The translations under genes and the position numbers were made by a program. DNA of 64,000 nt from Tillus elongatus (Eukaryota; Arthropoda; Insecta; Coleoptera; Cleridae): positions 20,592,590 to 20,656,589 of the forward strand of contig OZ023266.1 of assembly GCA_964006375.1 (NCBI GenBank), written 5' to 3'. Below are positions 13,598 through 25,666 of the stretch, one piece after another (position 1 is the first letter of the stretch; the number at the start of each line of letters is the position of its first letter). The notes under the pieces are model-generated. The model saw nothing but the letters and a program-made list of their open reading frames with translations. It was not told the DNA's origin and made no database searches.

Positions 13598-14114
13598 CAG
13601 CCAGAACAATTAATATTAGTGTAAATATGACGTTATTTGACAGCCTACCACGTTGTTGATTTTTCAGCAAATAACAACCACTCTGTAAATTCATGTGACG
13701 TCGATCTGAGTTATGTTTAATTTTTTGTGATGAAACTAACAATTTTATGAGAAAATGTCAAGACATAAAAAAGTTGCTAAATAAACCCTTCTTTCTAAAT
13801 CATTTTTTTAAATAGAAAACGGTACACACAATAAAAAGTACTGATAAAAAATAATGTAAGGGTAGGTCTTTTCACCCTCTTGTGATAAAATTTTAGGGTT
13901 ACAAAATCCATTTAAAACTGTCATTTTGTTAACCTTATGCATCTGGAAAATTTCGTTTTTTTTAAATTATTTCATAAGGGAGAAATTTAATGAAAACTTT
14001 TTTTTTGTCAAAACTTCAAAGGGCTGTAACTTGGAGGAAAAAGGGTTTCAAGAAAAACTTTATAAAAAAGACACCCCTCTGCAAAATTTTTCGCATGAAT
14101 TTAGAAACACGCTG
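13598..14114 (-). repeat. Right long terminal inverted repeat of mariner-like element
   Basis: The inverted counterpart of 11804-12352. Confidence 0.85.
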
Positions 14115-14349
14115 TATATGCAGAAAATTTGAAAAATAAAAATGCATCAGCTTGAACAAAATACGCACAAAAATATCGATATATGCAATGCATAAATAAT
14201 CATAGTATACCAATAAAACCAGTTTTTAAAGGGCTAAACTATTAATTTTATTCACGATCAATACCGCATAGGAACCAAATTATATTATTAATTAATTATT
14301 AATTAATATTATTATTGCAATTATTACTATTAACAGATATTATTAAGTG

Positions 14350-14970
14350 GCGCTCCAAATTATCTGTTTTGAAAGATGGCCTTCTCTCAGTTAGTAAGTT
14401 TTTATACGAAGAAAAACTCCGTTCTACGTCGACTGAGGTAATATTTAAGCTTGACAATATGGTAGGGTCTACATTGTTTAAATCGTCTTAAAAATCTCCA
14501 TCCAGAGCTTTTGCAATCCGCGTTAACTTGGTAACACCCTAATTTTCTGTAAATTTTGTGTTTCTGTAAATTTTTTTGTAATTTGTTTTGCAACAGGCCC
14601 ATTTGCTTTATCAATAGTTTCTTTGAAATGTTCCATTATTTTTACTGATTCAGTTAGCAAAACATTTTGCTGCTGAATTTTTTTTATAGTTTCTGTAACT
14701 ATTTTATAATTATTGTTTATAAAACATAATTGCCGGCTCAATTTGGAGTCCTTTAAAATAATGTTTGCTTGTTTCACTGACGCTTCATCTGCAATTGACG
14801 CATTACCTCCGTGATTTCTCTAAAATGTTCAAAATAAAATAAGACAGCCTCGATCCAGGTTCCCCATCGCGTGATTTCAGGTCTAGGAGGTAATGGTACC
14901 CCAGGCACAACTTCTCCATACCTTTGAACTCTTAAATGAGATTTTACAAAATATTCCGGAGGCAAAATAC
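14350..14970 (-). pseudogene. hAT-superfamily transposase, C-terminal half, broken
   Basis: On the minus strand, frames give VPLPPRPEITRWGTWIEAVL (14970-14850), then a helical stretch (KDSKLSRQLCFINNNYK, KIQQQNVLLTESVKIMEHF, GPVAKQITKKF), and finally SVDVERSFSSYKNLLTERRP near 14360-14440. The RWGTW motif and the SVDVERSFS dimerisation motif mark the C-terminal hAT domain. Frameshifts separate the three pieces. LINE copy B follows on the other strand, so the hAT 5' half may have been cut by that insertion. Confidence 0.75.
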
Positions 14971-15049
14971 CCCTCCATTCGGATCTCCGGGAGAGGGGTA
15001 TACAGGGGGCGCCAACATCAAGATTTAACATATCCTTTTCGAATATATG

Positions 15050-16281
15050 TGACCTAAATTCTAACCTGAACTCCGTCCACCATTTCCTCCAGGATAACAG
15101 GCCCCAACTCCTCTTCCTCACCGAAACCCAAATCAGTGTCAAAATAGCCACTAATCACCTTAATTTCCCGGGGTATGAGCTCCTTACTTCCTTTAGATTG
15201 CATGGAGGCGTGTGCGCATACGTCCGTAGCAATCTACCCTGCACCAGACTCCCCAATTTAGAAGCTGGAAGAAAAGACATACTATGGATAAAACTCTCTC
15301 TCAGGGCTGCAACTAAATTCATCTGTTGCATTTACCGGTCACCTTCTGACAACAACTTTGTCCAGCTCTTTGACTACCTTTCTCAAAAAACCGAATCTGA
15401 TTTCTGAATATCCTTCCTCCGAGGTCACTATTCGTGGTGACTTCAATGTCCATAATAAGGAATGGCTAGGATCTTCAAAAACCGATCCACAAGGGAGAGC
15501 AGCGGAGGCCTTTGCAGTCAGAAATTCTTTAGCCAATATGGTTCAGCAACCTACTTACTTTCCTCGTATCCCAACACACAGCTCAAATCCCTTGGATCTC
15601 CTTCTTACTACAAAACCTGAATGCTATAAGATATCAGTCACCGCCCCACTTGGTCGCTCAGACCACGACATGGTCACTGCTTTCTGCGCAATGCAACCCG
15701 AGGTCTCACAGTCATCACACCCACGTATCGTTTGGCACTACAACTCTGCAAACTGGGACGAAATGTGGGATTACTTTTCCTCATTTCCATTGGCGTCTAT
15801 CTGCTTTTCTCATCCTGACCCCTCTGATATCTCACAAAACGTGACCGAAATTATCCAAGCTGGCATGGAATTATTTATTCCACGTACGCAGAAAACCTCT
15901 TCAGCCACTCAAAAGCCCTGGTTCTCTAAATCCTGTGACAAGGCCAGACTTGAAAAGGTCAAAGCTCACAAAACGCTTCTACACAATCCCAGTCAAGAAA
16001 ATCGTCAAGCATTTAACGACGCAAGAAACCGCCATGTCCGCATTCTTTCTGAAGCAAAAAACTCGTTTAATAACCACATCAAAAACAAAGTCCTCCTAAG
16101 CTCCAACGGCGGCAAACCCTTCTGGACTCTTGCTAAATCTATTGGGAATAATTTCTGCCAAAGTACGTTCCCACCTCTTGTCTCAGGGGATGAAATTGTT
16201 TCTACCGCCCTGGGCAAGACTGAACTGTTTGCTTCGTTGTTCGCCGGCAATTCTACTCTCAACCCACCATCAAATGTTTAA
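15050..16281 (+). pseudogene. LINE endonuclease domain and linker, copy B, frameshifted
   Basis: The endonuclease motifs in order are LLFLTETQ (catalytic Glu), GGVCAYVRSNLPC, FICCIYRSPSDNNF, GDFNVHNKEWLGSS and NPLDLLLTT, then the C-terminal GRSDHDMV catalytic pair. A one-base shift near 15395 separates the first two motifs from the rest. From 15420 the frame stays open through the linker to a stop at 16281, just before the reverse transcriptase. The domain nicks target DNA in the family. Confidence 0.88.
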
Positions 16282-16311
16282 CCACCAACAGTTCCCAATG
16301 TCGCGCATAAA

Positions 16312-17857
16312 ATGACGGATATCATTTTCAAAATTAAAAAGGTACGAAAGATGCTCTCTTCTCTTAATACCAGGAAAGCCTCTGGCCTTGACGAGATCCC
16401 AGCAATTGTTCTCAAAAAATGCGCACCAGTACTTGCTCCTGTGCTGACTCGTCTGTTTCAGACATCTTACAATAAAGGCATATTCCCTAGTAACTGGAAA
16501 ACTGCTCGAGTACAACCCATCCCCAAGAAAGGATCCAAAGCGCTTCCTAGCAACTACAGGCCTATTTTTCTCCTTTAAGTGGTCTCTAAAGTGATGGAAA
16601 AGTATATAAACACCGAATTACTAAAATTTCTTGAAAAACACAGTCTAATCCACGACAGGCAGTATGGATTCCGTCAGCGAAGATCGAGTGCCGACAACAA
16701 CAAGTCTATAAAAACAACACGGTGAATCCCAGATTGTTGCTCTAGACATATCCAAAGCATTCGACCAGGTCTGGAACGCAGCGCTGCTTAATAAACTTTC
16801 GGCCTATGGCCTACCACCAAAACTTTGTACCTGGACAGCAAATTTCCTCTCCAACAGGAGCATATCTGTTGTTGTGGGTGGCCATTCCTTTAAACTGTAT
16901 CCAACTAATGCAGGAGTTCCTCAAGCTTCAGCTTTAGCTCCTACTTTGTTTCTTCTCCACATCAATGACCTCCTCTGTAGCACATCCAACCCAGTTCACA
17001 GTTACGCGGACGACAGCACACTCCATACAAATATAAAATATTTTAAGCCTGTCTCTTTAGCCCAATTGGATGAGGATCGGAGACTCATGGAGGGTTCTGT
17101 CTCCGTGGATCTCAAAAAGATATTAGACTGGGGAAGTTGAAATCTTGTACAATTCAACCCCACCAGAACTTTCTTTCTTTCTCACAAGAGATACACCAGC
17201 CCTATACCCATCACAATGAACAACCAAGTTATTCAAAGTAATGAGTCCTTTTCTCTTGTTGGCATTTTTGTGGATTGAAATCTTAATTGGCACCAACATG
17301 TCACATCAATTGCAGAAGCGGCTGATAAGAAATTAGGTTTCCTCTTCCGGGCTCGCAAATATTTTTCACCAGCTAATATCTATACCTTATATACTTCACA
17401 AATAAGGCCAAACCTCGAATACTGCTCCCACATCTGGGACGCAGCTGCCGTTTCTACACTCGCTATCCTGGACTCCATTCAAAGGAGAGCTATACGTCTC
17501 TTCGGTGACCCTACCCTCACCCAAAGGCTGCCTTCCCTTGCCCACCGACGTGCCGTTGGTGACCTCTCTCTTTTATAGATATCTGCACGGGCACTGCTCA
17601 GAGGAGCTTTCCTCCATAGTTCCCCACCTGCTGCCCCTAACAGATCTACCAGGGGAACAGAGCGAATGCACCCTTTTACTGTCCAGGTCACCAGACATAG
17701 AACATCTTGTTTTGCCCGCTCTTTTGTCCCGAGGACTTCCAAGTTGTGGAATTCCTTGCCGGCACATGTTTTTCCTTCTCCTCCGAACCTCCAAACCTTC
17801 AAGTCCAGAATTAACAAGCTGCCTCTTTCCTCCTTGTCAACACCCACGGTACGATAG
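16312..17857 (+). pseudogene. LINE reverse transcriptase, copy B, broken
   Basis: It keeps ASGLDEIPAIVLKKCAP, LDISKAFDQVW, AGVPQASALAPTLFLLHIN and an intact YADDS catalytic box (about 17005-17019). The C-terminal part with RTSKLWNSLPAHVFPSPPN follows in another frame. A segment around 16690-16720 has been replaced by short AC-rich sequence. Stops and frame changes make it non-functional. Confidence 0.9.
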
Positions 17858-17910
17858 TATTTAGGCTGTAAGCCCTCGTGGTGTGTTGTTGAAATTAAAA
17901 AAAAAGAAGA

Positions 17911-19341
17911 ATGGTGACATTTATTCAGGTGAAAAGTATCTTTTTCACGAGTGTTGTACCCATGAAGATCCGAGTTGATAACAAATTTAATTTACTAAAA
18001 CTTGTTATACAAGTTTCGCTTAAATAGACTTACACTATCTACAGATATAGGAAAATTTGATTCGTTAGCTTCATAGAAAATTAAATTTTTGGCATTTTTC
18101 TCAAAAGGATAGAACACAAGATTTTTTTGATAATAGAGAGATCAATGGTAACACTTTTGAAATAATTTTTCCAATGTGCGCGTACTAGGACCTCTAAAAT
18201 AGACCTTCAAGGGCTGTGTAAGTTTAAAGTATTAATTTTACTAATATGCCGTATAATAGAGTGTACAATTCTTATAAAAATTCACTACTTTAACGTACTT
18301 GATGCGTCCCGAAATATTCTATTAATAGACACGTTACACTAATAGCCTGTATGCCAATTGCTGATCTACTGGGAAATAAATCACTCTAAAAGATTATATC
18401 TACCTAATTGAGTTTTCAACTATCATCATTGTGGTTGGATCCCAATAAAAATTCAAACGAGCTGAATTATCTATTAGTTCTGCTGTCGTTTGAAATCTGA
18501 CAGTGTGGCTGTGTGATTCCGTAGACAAGCGAGGCTTAAAGCTACGCCGTAATTAATCGTAGCAATAAAAACGGCTAGAGCTGATAAATCGGTCTGTTTT
18601 AATGGTTTCCGGGCGCTTGCTTGATGATGCTACTAATCATACTGGCACCGTGATTGGGCCATTGGACATTGGACTGCTCCACTTGGTCGGACGACCGAGC
18701 TAACACGTATTCGTACACTCATATCCATTTATATTTTCATACACTAACACACGCAAGAGTTAAGTGTGTAATAATGTAGAGGATATGTGGGTGTGTGGTT
18801 GTACTATACATATGTAGGATTGTGTGATACGGTGTTTGGGCGAAATCAGACTTGTTCAATTTGGTTTTATTGGTCTATAAAACGCACGCTGTCGCGTAAG
18901 GTTTGGCCGCTTGTTAGCATGAAATCTCTACAGAATTGCCAGATTAAGTTAGCCAACTTGTGAATTTTCTACGGGATGTTTATTTGGTGATAGAATATGT
19001 TAAAAAATCACCTGATTTAAGTTGTTAATAATAGATGTCAATCCTGCTCAATTTTTTGGACGTCTGGTCTTACAAAATAGACTCATTTATAATATTATTT
19101 GGAAAAATTTAGGCTTAGAGGAGAAAGCCTGACACAATAGACAGAGTACAGAAAATAGAGTGAAATGAAAAGGGCTCTTGAGGACAGACAGTGATGCGAC
19201 AACCACATGGCCTTGATTGATCGATTGTGATGAATCATAAATTCCTGATACATCTAATTTTTTAACGATATATGATTTACATTATTTTAACGATTTTTCT
19301 CAAGAAAATTATCTTGATTTTTGATCCAGACTTTAAAATAT
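17911..19341. other. Intergenic sequence with a MITE-A end
   Basis: A piece of the MITE-A right end (TTCACTACTTTAACGTACTT...GCGTCCCGA) is at about 18280-18318. The rest, including 18480-18950, has no recognised repeat match or gene. Confidence 0.4.
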
Positions 19342-20948
19342 GCACTTTTTTTATTTTTTATTTATTTCAACAACACACCACGAAGGCTTACAGCCTAAAT
19401 ACTATCGTACCGTGGGTGTTGACAAGGAGGAAAGAGGCAACTTGTTAATTCTGGACTTGAAGGTTTGGAGGTTCGGGGGAGAAGGAAAAACATGTGCCGG
19501 CAAGGAGTTCCACAACTTGGAAGTCCTAGGGACAAAAGAGCGGGCATAACATGATGTTCTATGTCTGGTGACCTGGACAGTAAAAGGTTGCATTCGTTTT
19601 GTTACCCTGGTAGATCTGTTGGGGGCAGCAGGTGGAGGAACTATGGAAGAAAGCTCCTCTGAGCAGTGCCCGTGCAGATATCTATAAAAGAGAGAGAGAG
19701 GTCACCAACGGCACGTCGGTGGGCCAGGGATGGCAGCCTTTGGGTGAAGGTAGAGTCACCGATAAGACGTATAGCTCTCTTCGGAATGGAGTCCAGGATA
19801 GCGAGTGTAGAAGCGGCAGCAGCACCCCAGATGTGGGAGCAGTACTCGAGGTTCGGTCTTATTTGTGAAGTATATAAAGTATAGAGATTAGCTGGTGAAA
19901 AATATTTGCGAGCCCGGAAGAGCAAACCTAATTTCTTAGCAGCCGCTTCTGCAATTGATGTGACATGTTGGTGCCAATTGAGATCCACAGAGATGCCAAC
20001 AAGTGAAAAGGACTCATTACTTTGAATAACTTGGTTGTTTATTTCGATGGGTCTAGGGCTGGTGTATCTCTTATGATAAAGAAAGCAAGACTGTGATTTG
20101 CTGGGGTTGAATTGTACAAGATTTCTACTTCCCCAGTCTAATATTTTTTGGAGATCCACGGAGAGAGAACCCTCCATGAGTCTGCGATCCTCATCTAGTT
20201 GGGCTAAAGAGACAGGCTTAGAATATTGTATAATGGAATGGAGGGTGCTGTCGTCCGCGTAACTGTGAACTGGGTTGGATGTGCTAGAGTGGAGGTCATT
20301 GATGTGGAGAAGAAACAAAGTAGGGGCTAAAGCTGAACCTTGAGGAACTCCTGCATTAATTGGATACAGTTTAGAGGAATGGCCATGCACGACAACAGAA
20401 ATGCTCCGGTTGGAGAGGAAATTTGCTGTCCACGTACAGAGTTTTGGTGGTAGGCCATAGGCCGGTAGTTTATTAAGCAGCGCTGCATGCCAGACCTGGT
20501 CGAATGCTTTGGATATGTCTAGAGCGACAATCTGGGATTCACCGTGTAGTTCCATAGACTTGTTCCAAGAATGGGTGACAAAGGAAAGGAGGTCGGCTTC
20601 TACGCTGACGGAATCCATACTGCCTGTCGTGGATTAGACTTTTTTCAAGAAATTTTAGTAATTCGGTGTTTTTATACTTTTCCATCACTTTAGAGATGAC
20701 TGAAAGGAAAGAAATAGGCCTGTAGTTGCTAGGAAGCGCTTTTGATCCTTTCTTGGGGACGGGTTGTACTCGATCAGTTTTCCAGTTATTAGGGAATATG
20801 CCTCTATTGTAAGATATATGAAACAGACGGGTCAGGACATGAGGAAGTTCTGGTGCGCATTTTTTGAGAACAATTGCTGGGATCTTGTCTCTTGTCAAGG
20901 CTAGAGGCTTTCCTGGTATTAAGAGAAGAGAGCATATTTCGTACCTAC
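19342..20948 (-). mobile_element. LINE copy C (CR1/jockey group), 5'-truncated
   Basis: It runs from the T-rich complement of the poly-A tail (19342-19365) to the fingers part of the reverse transcriptase, breaking off within the LSSLNT region near 20948. A possible short direct-repeat flank was not resolved. Confidence 0.93.
19402..20898 (-). pseudogene. LINE reverse transcriptase, copy C, nearly intact palm and thumb
   Basis: A 325-codon open stretch (20618-19641) contains LDISKAFDQVWHAALLNKLP, AGVPQGSALAPTLFLLHIND, the YADDS box and the LGLLFRARKYFSPANLYTLY region. The fingers part (20898-20539) is in another frame, and the C-terminal RTSKLWNSLPAHVF part (19593-19402) is in a third. At least two frameshifts therefore remain, but the catalytic residues are kept. 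Confidence 0.9.
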
Positions 20949-21210
20949 GATTGAACGATCTAAATTGATGGTTATTTGCGGCATTAGCTAGCCTCGGATA
21001 GTAAGAATTATGGCTAAATAAAAGTATTTGCTGCGGAAAAACCTTTAAGCTGGTTTACAAAGCCTGGACACAGCAAGTGCGTTATATAAGCGAATTTTCA
21101 TTAAGAAATTTTTACATTTACTACCCTCCTTAGATAACGCCAGGGGTTCCGCAAAATTTCCAAGATGGTGAAGTGAAACTGCAGGCAGTGTCATCAAATT
21201 TTAAATAACG
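20949..21210. other. Intergenic sequence with a MITE-A left end
   Basis: At about 21062-21105 it carries the MITE-A terminal motif (CTGGACACAGCAAGTGCGTT). No gene. Confidence 0.5.
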
Positions 21211-21214
21211 GCTG

Positions 21215-21480
21215 TTTTTTATCTCAAGCACCTAGGTTTATTAGAATAGTAAAATAAAGTAAAATAAAGTAGAGAGAGCTAAATAAAAACTAAGGCGGTG
21301 ATTTCAGTCTTCTAATGACTGTGGCACCTCAGGCCCTGAAGCAATTATCCGATCTTTACTTTAATTATTGTACAATTTTCCAGACAAACTCAACTTTTCC
21401 TTAGCTCGCCCGGGAATCGAACCTATAACCTGTCTCTTTTCAGGCTGGCAGTTAGCAAACTGCGCCACGAGGGCTCCTCC
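21215..21480 (-). repeat. tRNA-derived SINE (second family)
   Basis: On the minus strand the head reads GCCCTCGTGGCGCAGTTTGC (box A-like) and GGTTCGATTCC (box B). A unique body follows, and the tail is made of TAAA/TAAAG-type units near 21240-21280 on the plus strand. The T stem cannot pair, so it is not a tRNA gene. Confidence 0.6.
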
Positions 21481-21735
21481 TTCAATTTATAACCAGCTTT
21501 TGTCGTGTTTCAGGGCATAATTTTTTTTAGAGAAGTTTTCCGAAGTTAAATATGTAGCAATTTGCTAACAAGAAGGATACTATAGAAATAATAAAAATCA
21601 TTGGGTAATGGATCTAACGGTCCAAAGATAAACAAAAATAACAACATCAACAACAGAAGGATACTAAATAATTTTATATACTTAAATATAAGGCTTTTAA
21701 AAAATAAAACTCAAGGTTTTACTGTGACTTATTTC

Positions 21736-22440
21736 AGGGGCGGCTCATCAATAAGTCCGCCCCTGCGCGCGCACTGCCGCCTGCCGTGGAAACAAAATAA
21801 TATTTTTGCTATGCTATATTTTAATACATTTTTATTTGCTTTTTAATCTCCTGCATTCAACAAACAAAATTAGTAATATCGAGGATCGCAGAGCCGGCAG
21901 CCATTGATACAGCATCAGAATAAGTATAGTATTAATGGTTGGTTGCAGACGCTGTCGTTATATACATCCATATCCAAATATCCATATATACATCAGTTGT
22001 CGGCGGTGTGTATTTTTCGGCGCTCTCGAGGAAATGCGATACTTTAGTGCGAAATGATCGAGTATCATCGTCGAAAACGACCGAATAAGCAATCTGGTGT
22101 GCGCTCTCAAATTTCACACTAACAGTTTGCAGTGGAATTTTGGCAGAGCGTGTCTGTGTCTAGCATGTGTTTAGTACTTTTAGTGTAGTGCTGCGCGTCG
22201 GATTGATTTTAATTAGATCATTTCGTTGTTGTTTACATGTTCTAACAAGACAATTATTATTATTATGATGGCTACTAGTTCGGGTTGCTTAATAAGTCGA
22301 CAAAATAATTGTGATACTGTGATTAATTCAGTGGATATTTTAAATTTAAAGGTTAGCTTTTTAAGGGACTTTTTAACTACTATAACCTACAACTTACTAG
22401 AGGAAAACTTGGTAAGTATATTTAATAATTATTAAGTTTA
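21736..22440 (+). other. Possible hAT element 5' end with a candidate first exon
   Basis: CAGGGGCGGCTC at 21736 is a typical hAT terminus. Downstream, at 22266, an ATG opens a short frame (MATSSGCLISRQNNCD). A GTAAGT donor-like site follows near 22411. No opposite terminus or 8-bp duplication was found and no transposase domain is visible. This is a tentative reading. Confidence 0.3.
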
Positions 22441-22494
22441 GTTAGTCAGTAAGTAGGTATTTTTATAATACATTTTTGAGAAAAAAATAGGCAA

Positions 22495-22637
22495 GCCCTT
22501 CATTTTTAGTAAATTTAGATTAAAAAAAATTCACCAATAGAAGGTATCGATGGAGAGACTGCAAATTTTTTTTCAAATGAGCGCCAACTAGGACCCCTAG
22601 AACCCATGTCCGGGGTCAGTTTCAATTCTTATATGTT

Positions 22638-22725
<88 letters not shown>

Positions 22726-23510
22726 GATAACTCAAAACTCAAAAAATAATGAACCGATTTTAACAAAATTTAGCGCGTGCTGTCCTTTTGTAAGTGGCTT
22801 GGATAAGTTCGTTAGCCAAACCAAGATTTCTGGAAAAATTTTGCGTTTTCTTTGAAAAAAACTTTTTTTTTTTTAAATAGAAAAGCTATGGTAACCAAAT
22901 TTGGTACGTAAGATATTAAAATGAAACTATATACCAAAACTTATATTTCTATGTTAAAAAAAGTTATAAAAAATATTTTGTGCCAGATCATTTTCAGGAA
23001 AATTCACTACCATAATGTATCCAACCGATAACTCAAAAAATAAGCAACTGATTTCGATGAAACTCGGCAAGTGCCTTTATTTTATTAATCGCTTGGACGA
23101 GTTCGTTAATCAGGAAAATCGGATAAGTTTTTCCGGGAAAATTTTGAGTTTTGTTTAAAGAAAAATCTTTTTCTCCGAAAATTACAAAGCTATTTTAATG
23201 AAATTTGGTGGATATGTTGCCTCGTCAAAGACCTTACTACATACTAAAATCCATTTTTCTACATTTTTAGAAAATTGAGTTATTCAAATTTTGAATTTTC
23301 TTCCAAAAAAGAAAATTTTTTTTCTTCGAAAATTACAAAGTTATTTTGATGAAATTTTGTGGATATATTGCCCCTGGTAAGGCCCTACTATGCACCAAAA
23401 CCCAACTTTCTACTTTTGTAGAAGCTTGAGTTATTCAAATTTCAAGCATTTAATAAAAATTCACTACCATAACGCACTTGCTGCATCCCGAACTTTTTTT
23501 CTTGCACACC
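22495..23510 (-). repeat. (TA)n-core dispersed repeat family, reverse copy
   Basis: It has the same order of landmarks as 8690-9735, with (TA)n at 22638-22722. It ends with a MITE-A right terminus at about 23460-23495 (CTACCATAACGCACTTGCTG). Two internal stretches (around 23190 and 23340) repeat the phrase TTATTTTGATGAAATTT. Confidence 0.8.
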
Positions 23511-24274
23511 CCCAATGCATTAAGGCACGAGCCGCTACTGACTTATTTATATTTTTAAAAATAAATTTTTTACACTGTCACCTTCCTCTGAATCTTTTTT
23601 TTCTAGAGGATATGTATGGAGCCTAATAAAGTTATTCAGCTACGTCATGAAAAGCTGGGATCAGTGAAAAACTTAAAGAGTTGAAAACTCGTCGCCTACT
23701 CAACCTACGCACAATAATTTATTTAAGAAGAACGGCCCCTTTTCAATGTAGTGAAATGAAATGAAATGATAGAGGTAATAGAGTGCGTAAGATGTATGGT
23801 GAAAGTCAAGCCGCAAGGTTAAATAGGCAAGTCCCAGCTAAGCAGACAGGTTGCGAAATCTCAAATCTTATCTCATTTGACCTTGTCCTTCAGGAGGAAA
23901 ACCTAAAAGGCACGTACTATCATTTATTTGTAAAGTTTATGTGGGCAGTCTGTTTTTACGAATTGATTAAAATATATTTTTTTAAGCAAACGATTTTATT
24001 TTCATAAAATTCGTGCAATAAAATAACATTTCTAACAATTACTTCCACATCATCAATACGTGAGGATGTATTATAATCAACAAACTAAGACATGTTAACT
24101 AGCACTCGAGTCCAAAAAACCTAGGTAAGTTGTAATTTAATCATAATTAACCAAAATGTTGGGTTCATTGTCACAATCACTACAAATTTAAGAATGCAGC
24201 TCCCAAGTAGCTTGATTAAGGCTATTAAAATTACTCGAAAGTCAGTAACTAACAAAACTAAATAAGAAGTCTGG
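23511..24274. other. Intergenic sequence without recognised features
   Basis: Short open frames here show no motif. No repeat family was recognised. Confidence 0.35.
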
Positions 24275-24585
24275 ACGCAGCAAGTGCGTTATGGTAGTGA
24301 ATTTTCCTGGAATTGATCTGGCACAAAAGATTTTTGTATAACTTTTTTAACAAAGAAATATAAGTTTTGGTATATAGTTTCATTTTAATATCTTTAACTT
24401 ACGTACCAAATTTGGTTACCATAGCTTTTCTATTTTTTGAGAAAAAAATATTTTCGAAAGAAAACGCAAAATTTTCCCAGAAAACCTGGTTTAGAAACTT
24501 ATCCAAGCCACTTACAATACGCATACGCTAAATTTTATTAAAATCGGTTTATTATTTTTTGAGTTATCGGTAAGACAGGTGAAAT
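24275..24585 (+). repeat. (TA)n-family/MITE-A partial copy
   Basis: It starts with the MITE-A left end (GTCTGGACGCAGCAAGTGCG) and jumps into the right part of the dispersed family, ending TTTTTTGAGTTATCGGTAAG. This is a deletion derivative lacking the (TA)n core. Confidence 0.7.
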
Positions 24586-24714
24586 TTCTTTTCTCCTATC
24601 TTACGAAGCTGTAAAAAAGGGAACCGGTTACCGGGAAGGAAACAAGAATTGTGAAGCCAGAAAATTAGTCTCCACATCTGACTTAACTTAATAATAAAAT
24701 ATTGGAAACGTTAC

Positions 24715-25256
24715 CAGGTAATCTCTATACTTTATATACTTCACAAATAAGACCAAACCTCGAATACTGCTCCCACATCTGGGGTGCTGCTGCCGCTTCT
24801 ACACTCGCTATCCTGGACTCCATTCAGAAGAGAAATATACGTCTCATCGGTGACACTACCCTCACCCAAAAGGCTGCCATCCCTTGCCCACAGACCTCTT
24901 GGTGACCTCTCTTTCTTTTATAGATATCTGCACGGGCACTTCTCAGAGGAGCTTACTTCCATAGTTCCTCCACCTACTGCCCCCAACAGATCTACTAGGG
25001 GAACAGAGCGAATTCACCCTTTTATTGTCCAGGTCACCAGACATAGAATATCTCGTTATGCACGCTCTTTTGTCCCGAGGACCTCCAAGTTGTGGAATTC
25101 CTTGTCGGCGCATGTTTTTCCTTCTCCTCCGAACCTCCAAACCTTCAAGTCCAGAATTAACAAGCTGCCTCTTTCCTCCTTGTCGACACCCACGGTACGA
25201 TAGTATTTAGGCTCTAAGCCCTCGTGGTGTGTTGTTTAAATAAAAAATAAAAAAAA
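24715..25256 (+). mobile_element. LINE copy D (CR1/jockey group), strongly 5'-truncated
   Basis: Similarity begins within the thumb region (LYTLYTSQIRPNLEYCSHIW) and runs to the poly-A tail. Only the C-terminal part of the reverse transcriptase protein remains, in two frames (24702-24905 and 24784-25203). Confidence 0.92.
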
Positions 25257-25339
25257 ATCGATGGTGAGACTTTCAGAAATTTTCTTCAAATGCGCGCGAA
25301 TTTGGGCCTCTGGAACCCATTTACATGGTCAGCTAAAAT

Positions 25340-25406
<67 letters not shown>

Positions 25407-25545
25407 CATATAAAAATTGAAAGTGACCCCGGATATGGCTTCTGGGGGCCTAGATCGCGCTCATTCAAAGACATTTTTTTAAATTCAAACGTCAGGGTCT
25501 CCTCATTAGTGATTTTTTAAAAAATAAAATTCACTAATTAGGGGA
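25257..25545. repeat. Foldback copy of the (TA)n family
   Basis: The left half (25260-25338) and right half (25402-25500) are inverted copies of the same family segment around a (TA)n core (25339-25401). One half reads GGGCCTCTGGAACCCATT and the opposite half reads GGCTTCTGGGGGCCTA. The unit ends with a TTAGTGATTTTTTA palindrome. Confidence 0.7.
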
Positions 25546-25666
25546 AATGTGGTTTAACTTTACCTATAAAATACACTTAAATATACTTTTGAGTTTCAAA
25601 TCCACAATTGGTAATTTTAAGGTCAAAGTGTGCCTTAAATTCGACTCAAAGCAAGTTCAGATAGTG

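Larger units (their letters stand above)
11804..14114 (-). mobile_element. DD41D mariner-like element with about 530-bp terminal inverted repeats
   Basis: The element begins CAGGGTGTTTCTAAATT and ends with its inverted counterpart (AATTTAGAAACACGCTG). It is flanked by TA on both sides (11802-11803 and 14115-14116), the target used by Tc1/mariner transposases. The inverted similarity continues inward to about 12352 on the left and about 13598 on the right. The transposase lies between, on the minus strand. Most mariners have inverted repeats of about 30 bp, so these are exceptionally long. The copy is inactive because the transposase is broken. Confidence 0.9.
15020..17910 (+). mobile_element. 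LINE copy B (CR1/jockey group) with endonuclease and reverse transcriptase
   Basis: With copy F, this is the most complete copy. It includes apurinic-type endonuclease, linker, reverse transcriptase and the 3' terminal sequence ending GTGTGTTGTTGAAATTAAAA. The 5' boundary is uncertain: coding similarity starts near 15020, and no first open frame (gag-like ORF1) was recognised. It is broken by frameshifts and stops (about 15400, 16280, 16575, 16690-16720, 17140 and 17275). Confidence 0.93.

Noticed and set aside
14774..15151. Single 125-codon minus-strand gene
   Set aside because: Only its C-terminal part (the PLPPRPEITRWGTW region) belongs to the hAT remnant. The rest is antisense to the LINE copy B endonuclease.
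18480..18950. Possible host exon in a less AT-rich stretch
   Set aside because: No frame of useful length, no splice-bounded coding segment and no recognisable protein similarity.
21405..21475. tRNA gene on the minus strand
   Set aside because: Box A and box B are present but the T stem cannot form and a SINE-like body and tail follow.
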